DNA of 64,000 nt from assembly GCA_002320285.1 (NCBI GenBank), contig DCKE01000019.1, positions 77,613 through 141,612 on the forward strand, written 5' to 3'. The notes beneath the pieces were generated by a model. It was not told where the DNA came from. It ran no database searches and saw only the letters and a list, made by a program, of their open reading frames with translations. Origin of the DNA: Flavobacteriaceae bacterium UBA1682. Lineage in GTDB: Bacteria; Bacteroidota; Bacteroidia; Flavobacteriales; Flavobacteriaceae. Below, piece by piece: positions 18,623-26,769 of this stretch; position 1 is the stretch's first letter; every line of letters begins with the position of its first letter. The position numbers were made by a program, and so were the translations under genes.

Positions 18623-19057
18623 TTACGGTTTCGCTTTTTCGTCGTAACTCATCATCCAATTGATGTTAAATTTATCGGTCAGCATACCGAAGTAATCGCC
18701 CCAGAAAGTGTTTTCCAAAGGCATGGTTACTTTCCCACCTTCGGCGAGTGCCTTAAAAATTTGATCTGCTTCTCCTTTGGACTCAGCGGAAACGGAAACG
18801 GAAAAATTATTTCCCCGCACAAACGAAGGAGCCCAATCACCGCCACAATCACTACCCATTAAAATAGAGGTACCTATTGGTAATGATACATGCATGATTT
18901 TATTTTTATCCCCGTCAGCCACTTGGTAATCATCACTTGCTGGCATTTCCCCAAATCTGCCGATATAGTTAAATTCACCGCCAAAAACAGCTTTATAAAA
19001 GTTAAATGCCTGCTCGCAATCTCCGTCGAAGTTTAAATAAGTATTTGTTGTTGCCAT
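18623..19057 (-). CDS. PhnB-like VOC/glyoxalase-fold protein
   Basis: 144 residues. The start NTYLNFDGDCEQAFNFYKAVFGG is typical of PhnB/YjdN-type vicinal-oxygen-chelate proteins, followed by MHVSLPIGTSILMGSD and the ending FWGDYFGMLTDKFNINWMMSY. Family length is about 140-150. The substrate is unknown; these proteins were once annotated as demethylubiquinone methyltransferase-like. Last gene of a three-gene unit (22 nt after the SRPBCC gene), followed by a terminator. Confidence 0.85.
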   Translation of the reverse strand: MATTNTYLNFDGDCEQAFNFYKAVFGGEFNYIGRFGEMPASDDYQVADGDKNKIMHVSLPIGTSILMGSDCGGDWAPSFVRGNNFSVSVSAESKGEADQIFKALAEGGKVTMPLENTFWGDYFGMLTDKFNINWMMSYDEKAKP

Positions 19058-19079
19058 ATCGTTTTATATTAAAATGTTT

Positions 19080-19931
19080 CTATTGTTTTTCTGCTAATTG
19101 TTTTACGATAAGTAAGCCTTTCGGGAAGGCCTCTTCAAAATAAGCTATATGATCGGCAGTTAAATCAATTTCCACCGTTAAAGTCGTCTTGTCCGCTTGC
19201 TCTGTTAAAATATAATTTTCAAAAGAACCGGACCATTTTTCAGTAAGCTCATCTATCGGTAGTTCTTTAAAATCTTTAATCTCTCCCAAATGCTGGAAAT
19301 ACACACTTTGATTGGGCGTACAAAATATAATATCCGAATACATTCCTCCACCCTGATTCGTTAAAAAGTGTATCCGACTTCCCGCTTTTAAATCCCCAGT
19401 AAAATAAGAACCCTCACAAAAAGCGGCTGTCCAGACCTTGTAGGTTTGATCGTCAAAGAGCACCTGCCACACCTTTTCCGCAGTCGCATTGATTTCAATT
19501 GTAAAAATTTGTTTGCGAATACCGTAAATATAATTTTTCAAAATCGCCAGATAACCGTCCCAACCCATTTGATAATTTTCCGGTTCAAATCCCGGTCCGG
19601 CATCTGCAAAGTTTTCCAATCCCCGATGTTGCAAAGTGACCTTAGTCGCATCACCAAGGTCTTCTAATATCCAAGTCAACAAACTCTCTCCCTTACTGTG
19701 ACTGGGATGTGTCCAAGTATGCGAGAACAACTTGTCTACCTCAATCGCCTTAATAACACATTGATGATGATATTGCTTTGCTGTACCCGGTTCATAGAAG
19801 TTAAAAGTTTTTCCCAGCCCCAGTTCAAAATCAGCGATATCAAAATACCATTGCTTCATTTGTTGTTGATCGGTCAGCGCCTGCCAGATTGTTGACACCG
19901 GAGCCTTGATAGTAATCGTTGATGTTACCAT
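19080..19931 (-). CDS. Tandem SRPBCC/AHSA1-domain protein
   Basis: 283 residues made of two START-like SRPBCC domains (about 1-140 and 141-283), each starting with the usual pattern: TIKAPVSTIWQALTD and TIEINATAEKVWQVLFD. Motifs include WYFDIADFELGLGKTF and LTWILED in the first and GGMYSDIIFCTPNQSV in the second. AHSA1-like proteins bind small hydrophobic ligands or assist Hsp90 relatives; bacterial copies are mostly uncharacterised. Two domains in one chain is less common than one. Sits 14 nt after the DUF4199 gene. Confidence 0.82.
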   Translation of the reverse strand: MVTSTITIKAPVSTIWQALTDQQQMKQWYFDIADFELGLGKTFNFYEPGTAKQYHHQCVIKAIEVDKLFSHTWTHPSHSKGESLLTWILEDLGDATKVTLQHRGLENFADAGPGFEPENYQMGWDGYLAILKNYIYGIRKQIFTIEINATAEKVWQVLFDDQTYKVWTAAFCEGSYFTGDLKAGSRIHFLTNQGGGMYSDIIFCTPNQSVYFQHLGEIKDFKELPIDELTEKWSGSFENYILTEQADKTTLTVEIDLTADHIAYFEEAFPKGLLIVKQLAEKQ

Positions 19932-19945
19932 ATTTTCTGTGCTGT

Positions 19946-20434
19946 TTAAATCGTTTTTTTACTCTTTAAGAATAGCATGGCAACGGCCGAGGTAACTATT
20001 CCCATAATAAACGCTCCAACAGCGCCTTGTATTGCGTAATTTCGGAAATTAAATTGAGCCTCTGCCAAGTCCGTGTTTTTGTAATATCCCAATTCTACAG
20101 AACGCTTAATGACATTGGGAAAATATTCTGGTGTAATTATATAGGATGTGATCCACTGGGCTATTGGACTTAAAACTGCGATAAAAAACGACAATATAAC
20201 TCCAAAAATCAATCCTTGTTTATAAGTGAATTTTCCTCCATAACAGGTCTTTCTTTTGTCTTTAAGCGCCAAAACCATAACCCAAATAGCTGGAATGGCA
20301 AAAAGATTGGTCAGGTAAATATGATAATCTATATAGGTGCTGTGCAAACCACATAGCTTTTCCAAAACCATCCAAGCTAAACCCATAGCTGTAAAAATTA
20401 AAGCCCATTTAATTTCAGTGGCGATTCCTTTCAT
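19946..20434 (-). CDS. DUF4199 membrane protein
   Basis: 162 residues with four hydrophobic helices (about 9-27, 40-57, 70-92, 132-154). A charged loop KDKRKTCYGGKFTYKQG precedes the third helix, as in Bacteroidetes DUF4199 proteins. The central EAQFNFRNYAIQGAVGA is also family-like. Inner membrane; function unknown. First gene of the unit with the SRPBCC and VOC proteins. Confidence 0.8.
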   Translation of the reverse strand: MKGIATEIKWALIFTAMGLAWMVLEKLCGLHSTYIDYHIYLTNLFAIPAIWVMVLALKDKRKTCYGGKFTYKQGLIFGVILSFFIAVLSPIAQWITSYIITPEYFPNVIKRSVELGYYKNTDLAEAQFNFRNYAIQGAVGAFIMGIVTSAVAMLFLKSKKTI

Positions 20435-20524
20435 AGGTATTTATTTTTTAAATGAGACATGACAAATGTGATAATCAGTATTTTAACACAAAAACAAAGC
20501 ACGCTTTATACTGCTATGGTCTGA

Positions 20525-20980
20525 TTAGTCAATTCCAAATTGTGTTAAATGATGATCTAGGTGTTTGTAAAACATATTGTTCCATTCTACAGCTTTTAGT
20601 CGCCCAAAAGAATGGGACTGTTTTCCTTCAAAATAGTTTTCTCCCAATTCTTGAGTCTTGACGATATAATTGATTAACCGTTGCTTTTCAATATAAAAAT
20701 CCTTAGTCCCCTTGATGATAAACTCAGGAGCAGTAGGTCCGTTTTTTTTGTACGGTTTTTCACTGACCACAGCCTGTTTCACAAACCACGTTAACAGCAA
20801 TTTTTTAAAAGTGCCGGGTTTGGGAAAACCGTCTTCATAAACCAATTCATAACTGACGTTGCAATGGGCTAACATTTGGGCAACGGTCATTTTACCCCAT
20901 AACGGCAAGGTATCGTTTTCTAAGCGGTTAATTCGATGGATTACCTCATCGGTAACCTCCTTATTAAATATATTTTTCAT
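20525..20980 (-). CDS. DUF1569 / DinB-like protein
   Basis: 151 residues. The pattern LWGKMTVAQMLAHCN with a metal-ligand His, and the closing HLDHHLTQFGI, match DUF1569 of the DinB/YfiT helical-bundle superfamily. Such proteins bind a divalent metal through three His; some are thiol transferases. No partner gene is evident. It is separated by 71 nt from the DUF1801 gene upstream and 90 nt from the DUF4199 gene downstream. Confidence 0.8.
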   Translation of the reverse strand: MKNIFNKEVTDEVIHRINRLENDTLPLWGKMTVAQMLAHCNVSYELVYEDGFPKPGTFKKLLLTWFVKQAVVSEKPYKKNGPTAPEFIIKGTKDFYIEKQRLINYIVKTQELGENYFEGKQSHSFGRLKAVEWNNMFYKHLDHHLTQFGID

Positions 20981-21051
20981 GTTAGGAATGGAATACCATT
21001 GATTGTTTAAAAATTAATAATTGATTTCTGTAAAAGAAATAGAGAATAGTC

Positions 21052-21477
21052 CTAGTTAACGGTGTATTTTGCTGCTAAAAAACCTAAGGTTTCACGTATT
21101 AATAACTCTAGTTGATGCATATCGATATCGGCGAGTTTATTGATGTAAATGCAAGCTTTCCCCATTTTAAATTTGCCGAGATTTTCGAGCAAATGCCGAT
21201 GCTCGTCCAAGCCTGTAAAAACATATAGAGAAATCGCCGCTTTACGGGGTGAAAATCCAACTAATGGAGCTTCTCCCTGATGCCCACTATCGTATTTATA
21301 GTGATAGCTACCAAATCCGATAATCGTTGGTCCCCACATTTTAGGTTCTTTTCCTGTTATCCGTTGCATCAATTTTATCAACTCCAAACCATCTTCTCGC
21401 CTATGTGGTGTTTGAGCAAAAGAGTCGACAAATTGATTGACATCTTGATCCGTTGTCGTTGTTTTATTTTTAGCCAT
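21052..21477 (-). CDS. DUF1801 protein (YdhG-like)
   Basis: 141 residues. It has the DUF1801 signature MWGPTIIGFGSYHYKY, then PLVGFSPRKAAISLYVF and the closing KMGKACIYINKLADID. Function unknown; the fold is shared with frataxin-like proteins. The stop-to-start gap to the upstream YdeI gene is 3 nt, so the two are an operon. It is one of three DUF1801-type proteins in the window (with 21481-22050 and 57025-57396). Confidence 0.85.
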   Translation of the reverse strand: MAKNKTTTTDQDVNQFVDSFAQTPHRREDGLELIKLMQRITGKEPKMWGPTIIGFGSYHYKYDSGHQGEAPLVGFSPRKAAISLYVFTGLDEHRHLLENLGKFKMGKACIYINKLADIDMHQLELLIRETLGFLAAKYTVN

Positions 21478-21480
21478 CTT

Positions 21481-22050
21481 TCATACCTTTTTTTGGTAGC
21501 GATCATTTAAACCCTCCGCTGCTAATATCATCGGTATGATTTTCTCAATCCGCGCCAATTTTGTTTTTTGTTGTTTCGCTTCTTCGATATATAAAATATA
21601 GTCTTTCTGCTTGCCAGGACTTAGCTTTCCAAATGCCAAACGCAATTGCTGATCTCGATCTAACGCATGTTTAAGCAATTCTGACTGTGATACAGTTTGT
21701 TTCGTATCGGCTTTGATCCGAAGTCCGCGATCTTCGATGGTTACGGCTTCATTGATATATTCTAAAATCTTAAGCGCGTCAATTTCGTCAATTTGGACCA
21801 TGCGCCATTGTCGCAATGACTTGGTTTTGCCTTCTTGGGCATTGATCAATACCCCATAGGGATCTTGAAGAAAAACGCCGTTGTAAAACCACAGGGCAAA
21901 GTAATTTTTAAAGCCACCGTAACTGACTATATTCCTACCCTTATAGGTAAAAACTTCTGAGCCCCATTTAATCGTTTTAACCAAAGGGGATTGTTGCAGT
22001 ATTGTCGAAATACGCTCCAGAGCTTCGGTCCAATCCGAATTGCTTTCCAT
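21481..22050 (-). CDS. YdeI/OmdA-type protein (DUF1801 plus C-terminal YdeI domain)
   Basis: 189 residues. The N-terminal DUF1801 region (about 1-110) contains VKTIKWGSEVFTYKGRNIV and FALWFYNGVFLQD. The C-terminal helical domain (about 130-185) has LSPGKQKDYILYIEEAKQQKTKLARIEK, which matches the YdeI/OmpD-associated family linked in enterobacteria to resistance to cationic peptides. That role is not shown here. Divergent from the Crp/Fnr gene at 22294. Confidence 0.82.
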   Translation of the reverse strand: MESNSDWTEALERISTILQQSPLVKTIKWGSEVFTYKGRNIVSYGGFKNYFALWFYNGVFLQDPYGVLINAQEGKTKSLRQWRMVQIDEIDALKILEYINEAVTIEDRGLRIKADTKQTVSQSELLKHALDRDQQLRLAFGKLSPGKQKDYILYIEEAKQQKTKLARIEKIIPMILAAEGLNDRYQKKV

Positions 22051-22257
22051 ACTTAATGATGTCGTTGGTCAATATTTGTTCGCAAACGCTGACGTATTTT
22101 GTCTGCCATTTAAAAATGTTACTTACGCTACTGTAAAATAAAGATAATGTATATAATATCGCAAGGAATTGTCAAATTATTAATCCTAAATTATTTTTAG
22201 TAAAAATAGCACAACAACCTAGACTGTAGTTCTATTTTATCAAAAAATTAAATTGAC

Positions 22258-22265
22258 TATATTTG
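22258..22265 (+). promoter_or_regulatory. -7 element of the Crp/Fnr gene
   Basis: TATATTTG matches TAnnTTTG; no clear TTG at -33. Expected leader of about 20 nt to the ATG at 22294. Confidence 0.45.
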
Positions 22266-22293
22266 TAAGAATCACCCGCTAACAAGACCACTA

Positions 22294-22890
22294 ATGACCA
22301 TGCTTGAAAATTTAAAAACATATATATTGGCCAATACCGATGTGACAGAGGAACAGTATAAGGAGTTAGAACCTTTAACATATTCCCTACACGTAAAGAA
22401 AGGTCAGATATTGCTCGAACAAAACCAAGTGTGCCACAGATCATTTTTTGTTTGTAAGGGGTTACTGCGTTCGTATACCGTGGATGAAATGGGCAAAGAA
22501 CACATTATTCAATTTGCTTCTGAGAACTGGTGGATCGCTGATCGCAGTAGTTTCTACTTTGATGAACCTTCCGCGTTATTTATCGATGCCATCGAAGACA
22601 CGGAACTCGTCTATATCGAAAAGGCATTCTTATCGAAGTTGGAACAAATTTCAACAAACTACAGCCGGTTTAATACGCTTGCCTTACAAAAAAATATCCG
22701 GCAAATGCAGAAGAGAATAAATTATCTACTCAGTGCTACTGCCGAAGAAAAATACTTAGATTTTATTGAATCTCATCGTTTACTGACTTTGCGACTTCCG
22801 TTACACATGATTGCTTCTTACCTTGGTATGACTCCCGAAAGTCTCAGTAGAGTAAGAAAACAATTAGCACTTAAAAATTTTAATAACTAA
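22294..22890 (+). CDS. Crp/Fnr-family transcription regulator
   Basis: 198 residues. The N-terminal cyclic-nucleotide-binding-like beta roll (about 20-125) has KGQILLEQNQVCHRSFFVCKG. The C-terminal winged helix (about 140-198) carries MIASYLGMTPESLSRVRKQL as recognition element. It lacks Fnr-type Cys clusters, so the ligand is unclear. This is the common flavobacterial Crp-like family that often controls neighbouring stress genes. It diverges from the YdeI/DUF1801 operon; the next gene downstream is the GNAT-pirin fusion. Confidence 0.85.
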   Translation: MTMLENLKTYILANTDVTEEQYKELEPLTYSLHVKKGQILLEQNQVCHRSFFVCKGLLRSYTVDEMGKEHIIQFASENWWIADRSSFYFDEPSALFIDAIEDTELVYIEKAFLSKLEQISTNYSRFNTLALQKNIRQMQKRINYLLSATAEEKYLDFIESHRLLTLRLPLHMIASYLGMTPESLSRVRKQLALKNFNN

Positions 22891-23090
22891 GTCTATTTCT
22901 AATCTCGTGGAATCCCAAGTGTTTCCTTGATAGACCGCTTACGAAAACAAAACCAACTATTTTTCTTTCTTCTGCCATCGTGTAAATAATATACGATGTA
23001 GATCGCTGTTTCTAACTCGGTATTTCTTACCATAGATCAAGTGTTTTGGCTTGTATAGTCCCTAATTTTACTATACTAAAAAACAACAAC

Positions 23091-24260
23091 ATGGAATATA
23101 CTGTAATACACAATAAAACAGACAAGCGCTTTGAAATTCACTTAGATGGAAAAGTGGCATTTGAACAATACGAATTGTTTGATGGCGGAATCGCGTATAC
23201 TCATACCGAAGTACCGGAGGAATTCGCAGGAAAAGGCCTTGCTGCCTATATTGCCAAATACGTGTTGGATTATGCACAGGAACATCAACTAAAGGTAAAA
23301 CCCTATTGTCCATACATCAAAGCATATATTGACAAACATCCGGAATATCAAAGCAATTCTTTATTTCACAACAAAAATACGATTATGAAAACTAAAAAAA
23401 TAGAAGCCGTATTAGCCCCACCTTCACCACATATGGTTGGAGATGGATTTAGAGTACATAACTTTATTCCTTATGGACGAGGCATGAGTATGGAGCGTAT
23501 GAGTCCGTTTATCATGATGGATTACAATTCGAAATACTATTTTCCACCAACTAACGAATTAAGAGGAGTTGGAGTACATCCGCATCGAGGTTTTGAAACG
23601 GTGACCATTGCTTATAAAGGAAAAGTTGCTCACCACGACAGTTCGGGAAATAGCGGTGTTATTGGAGAAGGCGATGTACAATGGATGACCGCAGCATCGG
23701 GTATTTTGCATAAAGAATACCACGAGCAAGAATTTAGTAAGGCTGGCGGTGATTTTCAAATGGTACAGCTGTGGGTCAATCTACCTGCAAAGGACAAAAT
23801 GTCAAAACCAAAATACCAAGGTATACTCCATAGCGAGATCGCAAAACATCCACTTCCGAACGATGCCGGTGTCATAGAAGTAATTGCCGGAGAATATGAT
23901 GGGACAGCCGGAACAGCTTCGACCTTTACAGCAGTAAACCTGTTGAATGCAAAACTAAACAAAGATGCTTCGGCTCGATTTCGTTTTCCCGCACATTTTA
24001 ATACGGCACTATTAGTCATCGAAGGCAGTATCCGAGTAAACGATTCTGAGAATGTGGCCGGAGATAATTTTCTATTATTTGCCAATGAAGGAGAAGAGTT
24101 TAGTATACAAGCATTAGAAGATGCCGTTGTATTAATCTTAAGTGGAGAACCTATAGACGAACCCATCGTATCTCATGGTCCCTTTGTTATGAATACACAG
24201 GAAGAGATTATTCAAGCCTTTAACGATGTCAATATGGGTAAATTCGGTTTCCTTGAATAA
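23091..24260 (+). CDS. In-frame fusion of a YidJ-like GNAT domain and pirin
   Basis: 389 residues from the ATG at 23091; a TTG 15 codons upstream is possible but less likely. Residues 1-97 are a short YidJ-type acetyltransferase-like domain (TEVPEEFAGKGLAAYIAKYVLDYA, YCPYIKAYIDKHPEY). From Met99 (23385) the sequence starts like a complete pirin: IEAVLAPPSPHMVGDGFRV, VHPHRGFETVT with the metal-binding His pair, HHDSSGNSGVIGEGDVQWM, GILHKEYHEQEF, and a C-terminal cupin. Pirins are Fe-dependent cupins, some with quercetinase activity. The junction looks like an intergenic leader read through in frame, so the two domains may once have been separate genes. A long hairpin follows the stop. Confidence 0.85.
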   Translation: MEYTVIHNKTDKRFEIHLDGKVAFEQYELFDGGIAYTHTEVPEEFAGKGLAAYIAKYVLDYAQEHQLKVKPYCPYIKAYIDKHPEYQSNSLFHNKNTIMKTKKIEAVLAPPSPHMVGDGFRVHNFIPYGRGMSMERMSPFIMMDYNSKYYFPPTNELRGVGVHPHRGFETVTIAYKGKVAHHDSSGNSGVIGEGDVQWMTAASGILHKEYHEQEFSKAGGDFQMVQLWVNLPAKDKMSKPKYQGILHSEIAKHPLPNDAGVIEVIAGEYDGTAGTASTFTAVNLLNAKLNKDASARFRFPAHFNTALLVIEGSIRVNDSENVAGDNFLLFANEGEEFSIQALEDAVVLILSGEPIDEPIVSHGPFVMNTQEEIIQAFNDVNMGKFGFLE

Positions 24261-24300
24261 ATAAACACCGTTTTATAAGTTGTTCGGTTTTAACTATAAT

Positions 24301-24345
24301 ATAGCCACTAAACTACAAAATAAGTAGTTTAGTGGCTATTTGCAT
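24301..24345 (+). terminator. Hairpin terminator after the GNAT-pirin gene
   Basis: Perfect 16-bp stem (24301-24316 with 24324-24339, 7-nt loop). The following T tract is short (TTGCATT), so termination strength is uncertain. Confidence 0.6.
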
Positions 24346-24491
24346 TCGTTATTCCTATCGAAATGAATACTTTAGTAGCAAACCCCTTAACAACTTACTA
24401 ATAATACCACAGCTCGATTAATAAAATAAAAGGCTAGTTTCTATGTATTTTACTAAAAAAATTATAAATTAGTGGCTTAAATACTTTTTTT

Positions 24492-24926
24492 ATGAAAAAC
24501 CACTTATTATTATTCGTTTCAGTTTTAGCCTTATTCATTACATCTTGTTCGTCTATGAAAAACACTAAAAAATCAGCCGATCTTTATGACGCCACTTGGG
24601 AACTAGAATATATTTCTGGTCCACGTATTGCATTTGAAGGGTTATTTCCCGACAAAAAACCGGTAATCAAGTTTGACAAAGATTCCAACAGAATTTCTGG
24701 AAATTCAGGTTGTAATGGTTATAGCACTTCTTACACCTTAAAAGATCAATCCCTTACTTTTGGAGAACATGGAATAAGCACCATGATGCATTGTGAAGGT
24801 GGTGGCGAGCAAACATTTTTAAAAACCATTATACAAATAGACTCGTATTCTATTGATCAGGATGGTAAATTAAATTTGAAAATGAAAGACATTCCTATGA
24901 TGAGATTTAAAAAAGTAGACAAATAA
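24492..24926 (+). CDS. META-domain (HslJ-like) lipoprotein
   Basis: 144 residues. Lipobox LFITSCSS. The mature part is one META domain: YDATWELEYISGPRI, KPVIKFDKDSNRISGNSGCNGYSTSY, and FLKTIIQIDSYSIDQDGKL. The SGNSGCNGY motif is the family hallmark. META/HslJ proteins are linked to novobiocin resistance in E. coli and are common envelope stress lipoproteins; the molecular role is unknown. A strong terminator follows at once. Confidence 0.88.
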   Translation: MKNHLLLFVSVLALFITSCSSMKNTKKSADLYDATWELEYISGPRIAFEGLFPDKKPVIKFDKDSNRISGNSGCNGYSTSYTLKDQSLTFGEHGISTMMHCEGGGEQTFLKTIIQIDSYSIDQDGKLNLKMKDIPMMRFKKVDK

Positions 24927-24959
24927 GAACTACAACTTAATGATTGCATAAAAAATTTC

Positions 24960-24991
24960 AAGGTTACCTCCACAGTGAGGTAACCTTTTTT
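24960..24991 (+). terminator. Intrinsic terminator after the META lipoprotein
   Basis: AAGGTTACCTC (24960-24970) pairs perfectly with GAGGTAACCTT (24977-24987), loop of 6, followed by a T run. Confidence 0.9.
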
Positions 24992-25175
24992 ATTGATTTC
25001 AACTATAAGTTCACGACTAATATGAGCAGTGGAAGGATTTTGTATCATTTCAACTTCAGCCTTTGCAATTGTCAATTATAATTCGTTAATTGTATGTTTT
25101 GCAGGTTATTAAACTTGAATTTCTTTATTGCGCAACATTCCCTATTAACGGAATATAACTTGTAAATGATTAAAC

Positions 25176-25856
25176 ATGTTTAAAAAAATTGATTGGGTAC
25201 GTTTGGGTACTTTGGTTTTTACGCTATTATTTATCGGTAGTGCGGTATTTTTTGAAATCTTTGAACTCGGAACGCTTCCTACTCAAGTTTTCGGGGCTTT
25301 ACTTGGGGTGGTTATAACCGCAATTATCACGGTTTTACTCTTACAAGGACAAACAAAAAGCGAAGAAAAGCGGGAAATTCACTTACGCGTTTTTGAAAAA
25401 AAACAGGAGGTATACTTCGACTTTCTTTCCAAGTTCAACCATATTCTACAAGATCAAGATTTTAGAATTCATCTGGACACCAAAAAAACAACTTCGCCCG
25501 GTTCCATCAATCTTCAGGACTTCGTCTTCGAATTTGGATACCTTCAGATGCATACCTCTGTAGATGTATTCGATAAAATCCTCGAACATACCGCTCGACT
25601 ACTGGAAGCAAACAAACATTTACAAAATCAATCCAATGATGATACACCAGCTTTTAAACAATATTATGCCATCTTAACCGAAGAGTACTTTTCCATTATC
25701 GCACTGCTCAAAACAGAACTCTATCCTGAAAAAGATAAGGAAATTGATTTCAATAAAATCAATACCATCCTACAACATTCTATGGAGAAAGGAATCGCAA
25801 GTGCTGCGAGAAAAAAAGCTCATATTACAACAACTAACGATACGCTCATAACTTAA
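25176..25856 (+). CDS. Hypothetical membrane protein with two N-terminal helices
   Basis: 226 residues. Two transmembrane helices (about 9-29 and 37-56) are followed by a charged cytoplasmic part (KSEEKREIHLRVFEKKQEVYFDFLSKFN) that is mostly helical and ends in a Thr-rich tail. The E-K-R-E-x-H-x-x-V-F-E-K-K-Q-E-V-Y pattern resembles other uncharacterised Bacteroidetes membrane proteins, but I cannot name a family. It stands alone between the META lipoprotein terminator and the SDR gene. Confidence 0.7.
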   Translation: MFKKIDWVRLGTLVFTLLFIGSAVFFEIFELGTLPTQVFGALLGVVITAIITVLLLQGQTKSEEKREIHLRVFEKKQEVYFDFLSKFNHILQDQDFRIHLDTKKTTSPGSINLQDFVFEFGYLQMHTSVDVFDKILEHTARLLEANKHLQNQSNDDTPAFKQYYAILTEEYFSIIALLKTELYPEKDKEIDFNKINTILQHSMEKGIASAARKKAHITTTNDTLIT

Positions 25857-25909
25857 TAAAAATCACTACTAAGCACTATCTGGTCTAATACTATGGTATC
25901 GAGAACTTT

Positions 25910-25935
25910 TTGTGATGCATTACTGTTTATCTTTG
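25910..25935 (+). promoter_or_regulatory. Probable promoter of the SDR gene
   Basis: TATCTTTG (25928-25935) fits TAnnTTTG; a TTG (25910-25912) lies 15 nt upstream, slightly closer than usual. Confidence 0.45.
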
Positions 25936-25976
25936 CGGATGTAAGTTAAAACACATCCCTAAAAAATCTTGGCAAC

Positions 25977-26699
25977 ATGAGTTCAAAAAACTATATTATC
26001 TATGGTGTAAGCAAAGGGTTGGGTAAGGCTATTGTCCAACAACTACCCAATTCAACCGATAAGGTGTATGGAGTTTCCAGAAGTAAACCAGATTACATAA
26101 AAACACAGCCTAATCTTCATTGGATCGCTGCAGATTTAGCCCATCCTACTGAAGCCATTTCTACCATCAAAAACAGTATAAACGAAGATCCCATTGATGT
26201 ATTGATCTACAATGTCGGAATCTGGGAACATAATGCCTTTGATGAAAACTATCGATTTGCGGACAATAGTGCCTTAGAAATCACTGCGATGATCAACACC
26301 AACATTACCTCGTGTATATTGGCAATACAAGCTTTAATCGATAACTTAAAAAGATCGCCTAACGCTAAAATCATACTAATCGGCTCGACTTGGGGTCTGG
26401 ACAATCACAACGGTCGCGAAGTGACCTTTTCTGCATCAAAGTTTGCACTCAGAGGAATTGCTCATGCCTTAAGGGAAAATCTTAGAGCAGACCACATTGG
26501 CGTTAGTGTATTAAACCTGGGATATTTAGCCACTGAATTTGAAGATATCACCGATGTCGATTTGATTATTAAAGCAACACAAGGGCAATTGATACCCATT
26601 CCAGATGTTTTAAATGCCATTCGTTTTATAATTTCGACTTCTAAAGCGACTTGTGTCAAAGAAATCAATATGCCGGCGATGGCCGATACCAACGTATAG
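25977..26699 (+). CDS. SDR-family protein with catalytic Tyr replaced by Phe
   Basis: 240 residues with the Rossmann nucleotide motif IYGVSKGLGKAI (about 8-19), a YNVGIW segment in place of the NNAG motif, and the Ser of the active site in IILIGSTWG. At the Y-x-x-x-K position the sequence reads FSASKFALRG, with Phe instead of the catalytic Tyr; the Lys is kept. Classical SDRs need this Tyr as general acid/base, so this protein may be a regulator or binding protein, or use another residue. It is transcribed alone, facing the PorE-like gene. Confidence 0.85.
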   Translation: MSSKNYIIYGVSKGLGKAIVQQLPNSTDKVYGVSRSKPDYIKTQPNLHWIAADLAHPTEAISTIKNSINEDPIDVLIYNVGIWEHNAFDENYRFADNSALEITAMINTNITSCILAIQALIDNLKRSPNAKIILIGSTWGLDNHNGREVTFSASKFALRGIAHALRENLRADHIGVSVLNLGYLATEFEDITDVDLIIKATQGQLIPIPDVLNAIRFIISTSKATCVKEINMPAMADTNV

Positions 26700-26703
26700 A
26701 TCG

Positions 26704-26745
26704 CAAAAAAAGAGGCCCTTCCAATATAAAACTGGAAAGGCCTCT
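26704..26745 (-). terminator. Terminator of the adhesin/PorP/OmpA operon
   Basis: AGAGGCC-CTTCCA (26711-26723) pairs with TGGAA-AGGCCTCT (26733-26745) with one mismatch and is followed on the minus strand by a T run (26711-26705). It may also stop the converging SDR transcript. Confidence 0.85.
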
Positions 26746-26769
26746 AACATATAACAAAGCACTATTTTT

